The notes beneath the pieces are model-generated. The model had not been told where the DNA came from. It was given only the letters and a program-made list of their open reading frames with translations, and made no database searches. Positions 26,838 to 36,018 of a stretch of 64,000 nt of DNA are shown one piece after another (positions within the stretch are counted from its first letter, which is position 1; each line of letters begins with the position of its first letter). A program made the position numbers and the translations under genes. Source of the stretch: Bacillus sp. PAMC26568 (GTDB lineage: Bacteria; Bacillota; Bacilli; Bacillales; Bacillaceae); assembly GCF_014235785.1 (NCBI RefSeq), contig NZ_CP060137.1:1860001-1924000 (forward strand), read 5' to 3'.

Positions 26838-28433
26838 GTGAGTTTTTTTAAGAAAAAAAAGAATAAAAATGGAAACAAATCTATATTAAACCATGTAGAC
26901 GAGCGTAATGAAATAAACAAAGACAGGTTAAAGACAAACCTGAAAGTAAATATTGAACATGTCAGTCAAATGCTTGGAAATAGCAGCGATCTCGTAATTC
27001 GGGAAATCCAAATTGGCAAAGGAAGACAAGTTAAAGCTTGTATTTTCTATACAGATGGATTGGTGGATACGAATTCCATTCAGAACTTTATCATGGAATC
27101 GCTCATGACAGACATCCAATCTGAACAGGACCTATTCATATCGTCTCAACAAAGCATTTTGCAAGATTTGAAAAATCGCATTTTGGCAGTTGGAGATATA
27201 GAAGATGTATCCGAATTCAGTTCTTTATTAACATCTCTGTTATCAGGGGATGTAATCCTCTTAGTGGATGGCTATGCACAAGGTTTCGTAATTGGTATGA
27301 GGGGCGGGAAAGACCGCGGTGTAACGGAATCTACTACAGAAACCGTTGTCCGAGGACCTAAGGAGGGTTTTACCGAGAATTTGCGTACGAATACAGCGTT
27401 AATTCGCCGCAAAATAAAAACCCCCCATCTTTGGCTGGAAACGAAAAAAATCGGGAGAGAGACCATCACTGATGTAGCGATCATGTATATTGATGGAATT
27501 GTGAATGACGACGTTATTGAAGAAGTGCGCAGGCGCCTGGATCGAATCGAAATCGATGGAATCCTGGAAAGTGGTTATATTGAGGAATTGATTCAGGATG
27601 AAGTGTACAGTCCTTTTCCAACTGTCTATAATTCGGAACGCCCTGATGTGATTGCCGCCGAGCTTTTGGAAGGGAAGATTGCCATATTAGTGGATGGAAC
27701 GCCGAATGTTCTAGTTGTTCCTGCACTGTTTGTCTCCTTTATTCAAGCCGCAGAAGACTATTATCAGCGTGCTGATATTAGTTCCCTGATTCGTTTGCTT
27801 CGTTTTTTTAGTCTTTTTGTTGCTTTACTGGTTCCTTCCCTGTATATCGCAATTACAACATTTCATCAGGAAATGCTGCCAACAGGACTTCTGATTAGTT
27901 TAGCTGCTCAACGTGAAGGGGTGCCCTTTCCAGCATTCATTGAAGCACTCATGATGGAAACCGCGTTTGAAATTTTGAGGGAAGCCAGTTTACGTATGCC
28001 TAAAGCAATAGCACAGGCAATATCAATTGTAGGAACACTTGTGATTGGTTCAGCGGCAGTAGAGGCTGGGATCGTGTCGGCTGCCATGGTAATCGTTGTT
28101 GCGATCACCGCAATTTCAAGCTTTGTACTTCCTTCTTTTGCAATGTCCATGTCAATAAGAATGCTTCGGTTCCCGATGATGGCTCTTGCCGCTTCTTTTG
28201 GCTTGTTCGGGATACTCATCGGATTTATTGCCCTAGTTCTTCATTTGTGCAGCTTGCGTTCCTTCGGGGTTCCATATATGAGTCCATTTGGGCCTTTTAT
28301 TAAGGAAGACATAAATGATACGGTGATTCGCATTCCCAGAGGCAAAATGTTTTTTCGTCCTCGATTAATCAGTCAGAAAAACATCAGACGAGAAGACCCG
28401 ATGACACGAAAACCGAATAGGAAAGAAGAATGA
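26838..28433 (+). CDS. GerA-family germinant receptor A subunit
   Basis: 531 aa from GTG 26838, with GGAGAGGGG upstream. A basic hydrophilic N-terminal domain (KKKKNKNGN and following) carries GDVILLVDGYAQGFVIGMRG and ESTTETVVRGPKEGFTENLR, the strongest GerA signature. The second half has about five membrane segments, including PFPAFIEALMMETAFEILRE. The A subunit, with B and C, forms the receptor in the spore inner membrane that opens as an ion channel upon germinant binding. It heads an A-D-C-B cluster on the plus strand. Confidence 0.93.
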   Translation: MSFFKKKKNKNGNKSILNHVDERNEINKDRLKTNLKVNIEHVSQMLGNSSDLVIREIQIGKGRQVKACIFYTDGLVDTNSIQNFIMESLMTDIQSEQDLFISSQQSILQDLKNRILAVGDIEDVSEFSSLLTSLLSGDVILLVDGYAQGFVIGMRGGKDRGVTESTTETVVRGPKEGFTENLRTNTALIRRKIKTPHLWLETKKIGRETITDVAIMYIDGIVNDDVIEEVRRRLDRIEIDGILESGYIEELIQDEVYSPFPTVYNSERPDVIAAELLEGKIAILVDGTPNVLVVPALFVSFIQAAEDYYQRADISSLIRLLRFFSLFVALLVPSLYIAITTFHQEMLPTGLLISLAAQREGVPFPAFIEALMMETAFEILREASLRMPKAIAQAISIVGTLVIGSAAVEAGIVSAAMVIVVAITAISSFVLPSFAMSMSIRMLRFPMMALAASFGLFGILIGFIALVLHLCSLRSFGVPYMSPFGPFIKEDINDTVIRIPRGKMFFRPRLISQKNIRREDPMTRKPNRKEE

Positions 28434-28507
28434 CTGTTAAAGAAATACATATTTTATAGAACGATACCAGCTTTTAATAAAAGATATGAAGAAAGGAGTA
28501 GACGAAA

Positions 28508-28741
28508 GTGGCGGCTGTTGCAGGAATCCTTGTCATCGTCGCTGTGATCATCGCGATTGATGTTCCTTCTCTGTTAAGAAAAAAGGCAAAAAAGGAGTTA
28601 TGGGTATTTTCCATCCTTCTGCTATTTGGTACCGTGTTAAGCATAGCTCAAGCTTTAAATATTAAGATTCCGAATCCAATAGATTGGATTACCGCTTTAT
28701 ATCAGCCGCTTTCCGATATGATTGAAAATTTATTAAAGTGA
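28508..28741 (+). CDS. Small membrane protein, probable germinant receptor D subunit
   Basis: 77 aa from GTG with GAAAGGAGTAG upstream. Two hydrophobic segments (about 3-22 and 32-50) are separated by a basic loop (RKKAKKE), the layout of the small D-subunit proteins encoded inside some Bacillus germinant receptor operons. Those modulate germination rate. It lies between the A and C genes, 74 bp after A. Assignment rests on size, topology and position. Confidence 0.75.
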   Translation: MAAVAGILVIVAVIIAIDVPSLLRKKAKKELWVFSILLLFGTVLSIAQALNIKIPNPIDWITALYQPLSDMIENLLK

Positions 28742-28960
28742 AGAATAGATAGAGTATGAAAGGTGATTTGCAGTCAGGATGATTTTTAAAAAATGTAAGG
28801 GTTTCCCTGAAAATAAAAATTACTGCGGATTATGAAGAAATTGATGACTCATTAAATCTTTTATGGACATGATTTATCGTTGAGAAAAATTAAGAAAGAA
28901 TAAATGGCGGTTGTCCCTTAGGCATACTAATGATTAAGCAGATCGATAGGAGATTAATCT

Positions 28961-30160
28961 ATGAAACGGAGTAAAATACTTATCATGCTGATGATCGTTC
29001 TTTTATTCACAACTGGTTGCTGGAACCGTCGTGAGATAAATGAACTTGCGATTACGCTGGCCATTGGTCTAGATACCACAATGGATGGTCAATATCTTGT
29101 AACTGCTCAAGTAGTAAACCCAGGGGAAGTGGCCGCAGGTGTAGCAAGCGGCAATTCATCAGTCATCATCTATCAGGCGAAAGGGCAAACCGTATTTGAG
29201 GCTTTCCGAAAAATGACAAGGGAATCACCAAGAAAAATTTATCCATCACACCTTCGAATCCTCGTGATTGGTGAGTCATTGGCAAAAGAAGGAATTGGAA
29301 AACCGTTAGATCTTCTTGTACGGGACTGGGAACTGAGATCTGACTTTTATATCACAGTTGCTAAGGGAATGAATGCAGAAGATATTCTAAAAGTGCCCAC
29401 AGCTTTAGAAAAGATACCTGCCAATGATATGTTTGAAACCCTTAAAGTTTCAGAAAATGCATGGTCCGTGACAAGTTCTGTTAAGTTAGATGAACTGATC
29501 GAGGATTTGGTAAGCGACGGGAAACAGCCGGTGTTAACAGGGATACAGGCACATGTAAAAGGTGATGAAGAAACCGCATTGAGCAATAGGAATGCAGAAA
29601 TGATTGATTCCCCTGCACGATTGCTTTATGACGGCTTAGCGGTATTTGATGCGGATAAATTAATAGGCTGGCTGGATGATAAACAGAGCATAACTTATAA
29701 TGCCGTTACAAATAAAGGCAAAAGTACTGTTATAAATATATCATGTCCTAAAGAGGGGAAAGCTGTTTTACAGCTCCTTCAGTCAAAAGCGAAAGTGAAA
29801 GGCAAAGTAAAAAATGGCAAACCAGAAGTAGATATCGAATTTCACAGAGAATATAATGTCGGGGAAGTAGAATGCAAAATGAATCTAACTAAACCTGAGA
29901 CCATTGCTGAATTAGAGAAGATAGAGAAACAAAGAGCATCCAAAATGTTCGAACAGTCTATAAAACAAGTACAGGAAGATTATGAAGTCGATATTTTTGG
30001 TTTTGGTGAAGCGATTCATCGATCAGATCCAAAAGCTTGGAAAAAACTTAAAAAAGACTGGAATAAAGAATTTGAAGATATGACTGTGAATATCAAGGTC
30101 AACGTAAAAATCCGGGGTACAGGCACGGTTGGGAATTCATTTCTGGAAAAAATAAAGTAA
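28961..30160 (+). CDS. Ger(x)C-family germination lipoprotein (C subunit)
   Basis: 399 aa. The signal peptide ends in a lipobox with Cys20 (FTTGCWNRREI), and the Gly-Cys-Trp-x-Arg-x-Glu start is typical of GerAC/GerKC. Further family marks are ITLAIGLDTT, GQTVFEAFRKMTRESPRKIY and SHLRILVIGE-like HLRILVIGESLAKEGIG, with the C-terminal EVDIFGFGEAIHRSDPKAWK. It is anchored to the outer face of the spore inner membrane and needed for receptor function. The 219-bp gap before it holds no gene. Confidence 0.92.
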   Translation: MKRSKILIMLMIVLLFTTGCWNRREINELAITLAIGLDTTMDGQYLVTAQVVNPGEVAAGVASGNSSVIIYQAKGQTVFEAFRKMTRESPRKIYPSHLRILVIGESLAKEGIGKPLDLLVRDWELRSDFYITVAKGMNAEDILKVPTALEKIPANDMFETLKVSENAWSVTSSVKLDELIEDLVSDGKQPVLTGIQAHVKGDEETALSNRNAEMIDSPARLLYDGLAVFDADKLIGWLDDKQSITYNAVTNKGKSTVINISCPKEGKAVLQLLQSKAKVKGKVKNGKPEVDIEFHREYNVGEVECKMNLTKPETIAELEKIEKQRASKMFEQSIKQVQEDYEVDIFGFGEAIHRSDPKAWKKLKKDWNKEFEDMTVNIKVNVKIRGTGTVGNSFLEKIK

Positions 30161-30240
30161 TTGCGTGGTTTATAAAAGGGATAGGGGGCTGCGTTATTCG
30201 GGAAATTCAAACCAAAGAATAAAGGGAATGGTATTTCAAA

Positions 30241-31338
30241 ATGGAGAAAGTAAAAATAAGTCCTTTTCAAATGTTTTCTCTCATCTTTTTGTTTGAAATT
30301 GGCAGTGCTGTTGTAGTAGGGCTGGGGGTACAGGCAAAGCAAGATGCATGGATCGCGATCCTTATTGGAATGCTTGGTGGCATTGTTCTTTTTTGTATTT
30401 ACTACTGCCTGTTCCGTCAATACCCTGATCTTCCTTTAACTAGTTATATCCCGAAAGTTTTAGGGAAAATGATTGGATACCCAGTGGCTGTATTTTACAT
30501 TCTTTATTTTATCTACATTGCCTCAAGAGTCTTACGGGATTTAGGAAACCTGTTATTCGTCTCCACACTGACTCAAACACCTTTATGGGTGATTAATTTA
30601 TTGGTAATATTTATTATCATATATGCTAATTATTTGGGAATAGAACCATTAGCGAGAACAGGGGAAATCTTTTACTTCTTACTTATTTTCTGTGTTTTAA
30701 TGTGTAGTTTTTTTATTTTCAGTTCAGGATTAGCAAAGACAGAAAATCTATTGCCTCTATTGGAAAACGGATGGAAGCCTGTTATTAAAACGGCATTCCC
30801 GCTTACGTTTACGTTTCCGTTTGGAGAGATGATCGTGTTTACGATTTTGATGCCTTATTTAAATCGGCCACATTTAAATTTAAAGACGGGCCTGTTTGCA
30901 ATGCTTTTAAGCGGACTCATTCTTAGCTATACAACTGCTCTTAATATCGCTGTTCTTGGTACGCAAAAGCTTGAAACATCTATATTTCCTTTATTGGAAA
31001 CAGTCAGCAAGGTGAATCTCGGTGATTTTCTTCAGAGATTAGATGCCATTGTCATTTCGATGTTAGTTATTGGCTGCTTCTTTAAAATCTCCGTGTTCAC
31101 ATATGCGGCAGTGATTGGATCAGCTAGTTTATTCAAAAAACGAAAGAATCCCGCCATGGTTATTGTTGTTTGTCTCTTAACATTAGCAGCCTCTCTATTA
31201 AATGCAGAAAACATCCAGGAACACATCTATATTGGACTGAAAATCGTCCCTGTTTATCTGCATCTTCCATTTCAAGCAGGAATTCCATTGTTATTGCTGA
31301 TTGTTATGCTAATTCGGAAAAAGATTAAAACACGTTAA
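30241..31338 (+). CDS. GerA-type germinant receptor B subunit (operon copy)
   Basis: 365 aa with ten hydrophobic segments and the family marks KISPFQMFSLIFLFEIGSAV, ARTGEIFYFLLIFCV and FLQRLDAIVISMLVIGCFFK. It is the last gene of the A-D-C-B operon, 80 bp after the C gene. Together with the divergent B gene at 25445-26545 the locus has two B-type permease-like subunits, which differ clearly in the ligand-facing helices. Its own germinant is unknown. Confidence 0.9.
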   Translation: MEKVKISPFQMFSLIFLFEIGSAVVVGLGVQAKQDAWIAILIGMLGGIVLFCIYYCLFRQYPDLPLTSYIPKVLGKMIGYPVAVFYILYFIYIASRVLRDLGNLLFVSTLTQTPLWVINLLVIFIIIYANYLGIEPLARTGEIFYFLLIFCVLMCSFFIFSSGLAKTENLLPLLENGWKPVIKTAFPLTFTFPFGEMIVFTILMPYLNRPHLNLKTGLFAMLLSGLILSYTTALNIAVLGTQKLETSIFPLLETVSKVNLGDFLQRLDAIVISMLVIGCFFKISVFTYAAVIGSASLFKKRKNPAMVIVVCLLTLAASLLNAENIQEHIYIGLKIVPVYLHLPFQAGIPLLLLIVMLIRKKIKTR

Positions 31339-31492
31339 ATTCAATTTTCTAATGCACTTTTACAAGTGAGAATGTACTGATCCTGTGGACAAACCCATAA
31401 TCTATAGGGATTTTGAAGAATCATACATATATTTTTTACTGAATCCATAATAATTTTTATTGTAAAAACAAATGAGAAAGCATATGATTAAA

Positions 31493-31507
31493 TGAGAATG
31501 AGAATCA
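31493..31507 (+). promoter_or_regulatory. Fur box
   Basis: TGAGAATGAGAATCA matches the 7-1-7 Fur core TGATAATNATTATCA at 11 of 14 defined positions. It lies 32-46 bp before the reductase start, so it would overlap the promoter. The B. subtilis homologue ycgT is iron-regulated. Confidence 0.7.
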
Positions 31508-31538
31508 ATTACATTTGATTGCCGGGGAGTGACGTGAA

Positions 31539-32588
31539 ATGGAAGAGATTGAGCTATTTGATGTAACAGTCATTGGGGGAGGACCAGCTGGACTTTATTC
31601 TGCATTTTATAGCGGGCTTAGAGAAATGAAAACAAAAATCATTGAATTTCAGCCCCAATTAGGCGGAAAGCTTCATGTCTATCCTGAGAAAATGATTTGG
31701 GATGTTGGAGGGCAGACGCCAATTCTTGGTGAAAAATTAATTGTACAGCTTATTGAGCAAGGTTTGACGTTTAACCCAACAGTCGTCCTGAATGAAAAAA
31801 TAGAGTCAATTGCACGGAACGAGGCAGGTATTTTCGTCTTACAAGCTGCTTCCGGGCAAAAGCATTTTTCCAAAACGGTCATCGTTGCTGTCGGAGGCGG
31901 AATCTTAAATCCCCAGAAGCTGCAAATTGATGGAGCCGCGAGATTTGAAGTTTCTAATTTAAATTATACAGTGAAATCATTAATGCGCTTTAAAGATAAA
32001 ACAGTCATTATTTCAGGCGGGGGAAATTCAGCCATTGATTGGGCAAATGAATTAGTTCCCGTAGCAAAGAAGGTTTATGTGACATATAGAAAAGACGCTT
32101 TTACAGGGCACGAAGCTCAGGTGAAGCAGCTCTTGAACAGTTCTGCTGATTGTTTCTTTCATACATCCATAACGAAACTGATAGCTTGTTCGAATCAAGA
32201 GGCAATTGAAAAGGTGGAACTGACAAATCATGAAACATGTGAGGTTACATATTTGCCGATCGATGAAGTCATCATTAATCATGGTTACGAACGCGATACA
32301 GCATTGCTTAAAAATAGCACACTGAAGATTGAAAGAGCGGATCATTATTATATTTCTGGTAATTCAGCAAGTGAATCTTCGGTAGAAGGTCTTTATGCAG
32401 CAGGTGACATTTTGAAGCATGATGGGAAATTACATTTAATTGCAGGTGCTTTCCAAGATGCAGCAAATGCTGTAAACAAAGCAAAACAATTTATCCAGCC
32501 TGACGCGCATCAAGCTGCCATGGTTTCATCACATAATGAAGTGTTTAAAAAGCGAAATAGAGAATTAGTGAAACAAATGATGCAGTAA
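31539..32588 (+). CDS. Ferredoxin/flavodoxin-NADP+ reductase (YcgT-type)
   Basis: 349 aa, thioredoxin-reductase-like fold without the CxxC. The FAD motif is FDVTVIGGGPAGLYSAFY, the pyrimidine-side motif is VIISGGGNSAIDWANEL, and the second FAD contact is GLYAAGD. GGKLHVYPEKMIWDVGG is the hallmark of the Bacillus FNR type 2 family (YumC/YcgT). It supplies electrons from NADPH to ferredoxin or flavodoxin, possibly for iron release from siderophores or haem. A Fur box sits upstream and a terminator follows. Confidence 0.9.
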   Translation: MEEIELFDVTVIGGGPAGLYSAFYSGLREMKTKIIEFQPQLGGKLHVYPEKMIWDVGGQTPILGEKLIVQLIEQGLTFNPTVVLNEKIESIARNEAGIFVLQAASGQKHFSKTVIVAVGGGILNPQKLQIDGAARFEVSNLNYTVKSLMRFKDKTVIISGGGNSAIDWANELVPVAKKVYVTYRKDAFTGHEAQVKQLLNSSADCFFHTSITKLIACSNQEAIEKVELTNHETCEVTYLPIDEVIINHGYERDTALLKNSTLKIERADHYYISGNSASESSVEGLYAAGDILKHDGKLHLIAGAFQDAANAVNKAKQFIQPDAHQAAMVSSHNEVFKKRNRELVKQMMQ

Positions 32589-32631
32589 GCAAAAGCTATG
32601 TCAAACATGGATATCGTTAGTAGAAAAGAAA

Positions 32632-32666
32632 CAGAAAGACCTTCTTAAAAGATCTTTCTGCTTTTT
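32632..32666 (+). terminator. Intrinsic terminator after the FNR gene
   Basis: CAGAAAGA pairs with TCTTTCTG, followed by CTTTTT. Confidence 0.75.
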
Positions 32667-32683
32667 GCGTTTTTCTATTCCTT

Positions 32684-33082
32684 TTACTTCTTACTGCGGG
32701 CATGAACAATCCCCACTTCAATCTTGATGTCAGATAATAAGTCACTCTGAAGAGAATATTTTTTTGCCAATACAGGTGAGGATCGGTATGTCGATGCAGT
32801 CAGATTATACAAATCGGCATCAATCTTCATTCCATTCTCATAGGTTTTCCGTATATCATCCTTAATTTTCTTTTTAATTTCTTTCTTTAATGTATCAAGA
32901 GAAACGACCTTCACACTCTCATCAATAGTGGCCTTGGCTTTTACGTTCACTGTATATTTTAAATTCCCTTTGACAGGTTAATGAAGAGTAATCTTATACC
33001 CCTTCACCTTTACTTCCACAACAGACCCTTCAAAGGGGAGTTCAAGTTTGTTTTCTTTCTTCTGTTCTGTTAACCACTGGAT
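32684..33082 (-). pseudogene. C-terminal remnant of a second Ger(x)C gene
   Basis: The minus-strand frame reads QWLTEQKKENKLELPFEGSV, then VEVKVKGYKITLH, a TAA at 32978-32980, and continues PVKGNLKYTVNVKAKATIDE to IKIEVGIVHARSKK. That is the C-terminal half of a Ger(x)C lipoprotein (compare KMDADLYNLTASTY-type and DIKIEV endings). The N-terminal half with the signal peptide is missing. The locus once held another germinant receptor, or this is a leftover of a duplication. Confidence 0.75.
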
Positions 33083-33225
33083 TCATGAAGCTCTAGTATT
33101 TTATTAGGAAAATCTGAATTTGCTGTGAGCGGAACTTTTTTCGGATCATTTGGTTTTCTTTGTTTCGTTGTAGCTAAATGGGGTATTCATAATAGAAAGC
33201 AGGATAGAAGAAGGGAATGGAAGCC

Positions 33226-33570
33226 ATGTCAGAACAAAATCATATTATTAAAAAGAATGAAAGTTTAGAAACAGAAAAGGTAGATAGCAGAATTGCCTCG
33301 ATACCTAACGAAAAAATGGAAGATATTTTAGGAAGTTTCGAGGACTTTAAACAGTACCTTGGGAAACGGGTAGCACTTGGCGAAAAACTTGGACTAAATG
33401 AAGAACAGTTAGCTAAGACAGCAGAAAAGATTGCCGCTTATTTAGCTGAAAATGAAGAACCGCGAAATCGTGAGGAAAAATTACTGCAGGAACTTTGGAA
33501 AGCAGGCGAGCAGGATCAGCGTCATCAGTTGGCGCATATGCTTGTAAGATTAGTCGGGAAAGAAAATTAA
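33226..33570 (+). CDS. DUF3243 family protein (YmfJ-like)
   Basis: About 114 aa. The core (about residues 33-110) has SFEDFKQYLGKRVALGEKLG, EEQLAKTAEKIAAYLAENEE, EEKLLQELWKAG and LAHMLVRLV, the DUF3243 pattern. An N-terminal extension of about 30 polar residues precedes it. The role is unknown; the B. subtilis member is YmfJ. ATG 33226 is preferred to 33217 because AGAAGGGA abuts the first ATG and has an 8-nt spacing to the second. A strong hairpin follows. Confidence 0.8.
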   Translation: MSEQNHIIKKNESLETEKVDSRIASIPNEKMEDILGSFEDFKQYLGKRVALGEKLGLNEEQLAKTAEKIAAYLAENEEPRNREEKLLQELWKAGEQDQRHQLAHMLVRLVGKEN

Positions 33571-33586
33571 CCGCACTTTTATAATT

Positions 33587-33620
33587 AGCCGGTAGCCAAA
33601 AAATTGGCTGCCGGCTTATT
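33587..33620 (+). terminator. Hairpin terminator after the DUF3243 gene
   Basis: AGCCGGTAGCCAA and TTGGCTGCCGGCT form a long stem with one bulge, with only TTATTA after it. Confidence 0.6.
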
Positions 33621-33631
33621 ACATTTTCTTT

Positions 33632-33930
33632 TTAAGAATCTGAACGAGCCGTTCGATCTGCATAATTAAAGATAGGATCTGTAAGTTTAAACTCATACGT
33701 ATGTCACAATGCCGGCTGCTTTATCACTTTCATATAGGTCAAGCATGAATCCTGCCATTTGTTTTGCTGTATGAAATCTTGGTACAGCACTCTTATAATT
33801 AAAATCATCAAGGTCAAAAGAGCGCTGTGCAAATTCTGTTTCGGTAGCTGCTGGAGCCAAAACCTTTGCTTGCTCGCTTAAGCCTTCTTGATAAACACAG
33901 AAGTTCGATTCAGGAACAAATAAAAAACTT
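33632..33930 (-). pseudogene. C-terminal remnant of a short-chain dehydrogenase
   Basis: The minus strand reads NFCVYQEGLSEQAKVLAPAA, then TETEFAQRSFDLDDFNY and FHTAKQMAGFMLDLYESDKA, then shifts frame to YEFKLTDPIFNYAD before TAA at 33632. This fits the end of a Bacillus SDR-type oxidoreductase. The catalytic N-terminal part is gone. Bases 33930-34180 hold short unassignable frames only. Confidence 0.6.
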
Positions 33931-34186
33931 AACAGACACTGAGAAGATGCTTAATGACAAAGTTGCTGCATACAAAGATTACATAAGCCATATACATTGC
34001 AATCGCATTAAGTGAAAATACTTAATCAATATTTTAGGCCGAATCTTGGTTTCCTGCTTATTTATTTTCTTTCTTGATAGTCCTGCCAAGCCTCATGTCA
34101 CCAGAAGAATCGCAGTAAAAAAGATCACTCAAAAGATGATTTAAAAATAGCGATTCTAAACGTAAAGAAACGTTTTTTTAGTGCTT

Positions 34187-34217
34187 GCAAAAAAACCTCC
34201 AGCTGCCTTAGGAGGTT
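34187..34217 (-). terminator. Terminator of the minus-strand VOC gene
   Basis: On the minus strand AACCTCC and GGAGGTT form a stem followed by seven T. Confidence 0.75.
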
Positions 34218-34242
34218 AGATTTTGACTATATTATATTTTTC

Positions 34243-34653
34243 TTATTGAACCGCACTTTCCTCCATGTACATCACTTCCCAAAGATGTCCATCTGGATCC
34301 TGGAAGCTCGATACATACATAAAACCGTGATCAATCGGTTCATTTGATTCCTTTCCTCCAGCTTCTAGTGCCTTTTTTACGATCTCATCCACTTTTTCTC
34401 TGCTTTCAGCAGATAAAGCAATGATTACTTCTGTACTATTTGCAGCGCTGCTAATGTCTTTTTTAGTAAATGTTTTAAAATAGTCTTCAACAAGGAGCAT
34501 GACAAAAATACTGTCGCTGACAACCATACAGGTCGCATTTTCATCTGTAAACTGGGGATTAAATTCAAAACCGATTGCAGAAAAGAACTCAACAGACCGA
34601 TTCAGATCTTTAACCGGTAAATTAACAAAAATCTTATTTGCTGTCAAACCCAT
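34243..34653 (-). CDS. VOC-superfamily protein (glyoxalase-like, YlbF/PhnB-type group)
   Basis: 136 aa from ATG 34653, with GAGGTGC 5 nt upstream. FVNLPVKDLNRSVEFFSAIG, FNPQFTDENATCMVVSD and the ending SFQDPDGHLWEVMYM show a glyoxalase/bleomycin-resistance fold of the type often annotated as extradiol dioxygenase or lactoylglutathione lyase. The usual N-terminal His ligand is replaced by Asn (VNLPV), so a hydrolytic metal site is uncertain. Stand-alone gene with its own terminator. Confidence 0.85.
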   Translation of the reverse strand: MGLTANKIFVNLPVKDLNRSVEFFSAIGFEFNPQFTDENATCMVVSDSIFVMLLVEDYFKTFTKKDISSAANSTEVIIALSAESREKVDEIVKKALEAGGKESNEPIDHGFMYVSSFQDPDGHLWEVMYMEESAVQ

Positions 34654-34891
34654 CGTAAAGCACCTCATTTTCATTTTTTTGATTAATCGTTACGTTTTGC
34701 AAATGAATCATCAAACTGATTGAAGATCCGGCACACGGCCGCTTCACTTCTATATTCGCCATCCATTACCCGATCCCTTCTGAAAAATCATTGGCAACTG
34801 AGGTAAGAACTTGATTTATAAGAACTAGAAATTTGTCATTCTATAAATATCCATTTTACTGTAAGATTGGAATTGAGCTAAGGAGAGATTT

Positions 34892-34921
34892 ATGAAAAAA
34901 AGAGTGGAAGAGTTGATCTGA
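34892..34921 (+). CDS. Nine-codon upstream ORF coupled to the serine hydrolase
   Basis: ATG at 34892 follows TAAGGAGAGA and the frame MKKRVEELI ends in TGA at 34919-34921, whose last A begins the next gene's ATG. The strong ribosome site belongs to this short frame, not to the hydrolase start. It may be a coupling leader, or the true N-terminus of the hydrolase separated by a 1-base error. Confidence 0.45.
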   Translation: MKKRVEELI

Positions 34922-35979
34922 TGAATCATGAGATTGGACTGCTGCTGGATATTGAAGACAGACTGAAGCATCACTATGTTCCGGGAATTGGAATGGCAGT
35001 TTTTCAAAATGGAAATATGAAGGTAGAAAGTTTCGGAATAATGGAGTGTGGCACAAATCATAAAATTACTGCAGAAACGCTCTTTCATGCTTGCTCCATA
35101 AGCAAAATGGCCACAGCCATAGGGGTGCTGCGTCTTGTACAGGAGGGTGTCTTGGAGTTAGATGTGGATGTTAACCAGTATTTAACCTCATGGTGTATTC
35201 CTGAAAACAAATACACAGAGCAAAAAAAGGTGACATTACGACAATTGCTTGCTCATCAGGGAGGATTTGTAGATTCTGAAGGAAGTTTTGGGATTTTACA
35301 AAAAGATGACCAGGTCCCTGCAGTAAATGAGATACTTAATGGATATACCCGGTATAATCCCGCACCGCTTCAAGTAACATACGAACCTGAAAGTGAATTT
35401 TCATACTCTGATGGCGGTTATTGTATTGTGGAACAAATAGTCGAAGATGTGACGGGGGAATCTTTTGACGCTGTGATGGAAAGAGTGATCATGGCACCTT
35501 TAAATCTAAAAGGTACGACTTACTTGAATCCCTATAAAATGAATAAAAAAACTTCAGCAGGACATGATCAGCGAGGTCTTAGAGTAGAAGGAAAGCGAGC
35601 TTATTACCCTTATCTTGCTGCTTCGGGATTATGGACGACGCCCGCTGAACTGGCATTGCTAACACTAGAAGTTACTGCAGCATGGAATGGAAGCTTTCAC
35701 TCCATTCTGCGGCCTGATACGGCACGAATGATGCTAGAAGGATTTGGTTGTGACAAAGCAGCAGGACTAGGTGTGTTTGTTCTGCAGGATAATGATGAAC
35801 CGTATTTTGTATCAAAAGGATGGGGGGCAGGGTTTCAATGTATGCTGCTGGCTTACCCGCGTCTGCAAAGCGGCATCGTTGTTATGACCAATTCTGACCC
35901 CGGAAAGCCCCAAAATGAGGCATTGACTGGCGAGATTATCCGGATTATTGCTAAGGAAAACGATTGGCCGGGATTTTGA
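34921..35979 (+). CDS. Beta-lactamase-family serine hydrolase
   Basis: 352 aa. The catalytic SxxK is Ser59-Ile-Ser-Lys62 in HACSISKMAT, the second motif is YSD (Tyr162) in place of YxN, and the third is near SKGWGAGFQC. Elements KITAETLFHACSIS, LLAHQGG and LWTTPAELALL fit class C/PBP-like esterases. No signal peptide, so it is cytosolic; its substrate is unknown. ATG 34921 has only a weak site but overlaps the stop of a nine-codon ORF with a strong one, suggesting re-initiation. Confidence 0.85.
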   Translation: MNHEIGLLLDIEDRLKHHYVPGIGMAVFQNGNMKVESFGIMECGTNHKITAETLFHACSISKMATAIGVLRLVQEGVLELDVDVNQYLTSWCIPENKYTEQKKVTLRQLLAHQGGFVDSEGSFGILQKDDQVPAVNEILNGYTRYNPAPLQVTYEPESEFSYSDGGYCIVEQIVEDVTGESFDAVMERVIMAPLNLKGTTYLNPYKMNKKTSAGHDQRGLRVEGKRAYYPYLAASGLWTTPAELALLTLEVTAAWNGSFHSILRPDTARMMLEGFGCDKAAGLGVFVLQDNDEPYFVSKGWGAGFQCMLLAYPRLQSGIVVMTNSDPGKPQNEALTGEIIRIIAKENDWPGF

Positions 35980-36018
35980 GTTAGAGCGAAACTAGTTTGG
36001 ATAAGGAGGCCTAATAAA

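Noticed and set aside
28961..30160. Long minus-strand ORFs within the Ger(x)C gene
   Set aside because: Shadows of a clear lipoprotein gene; composition is unusual and no start signals are present.
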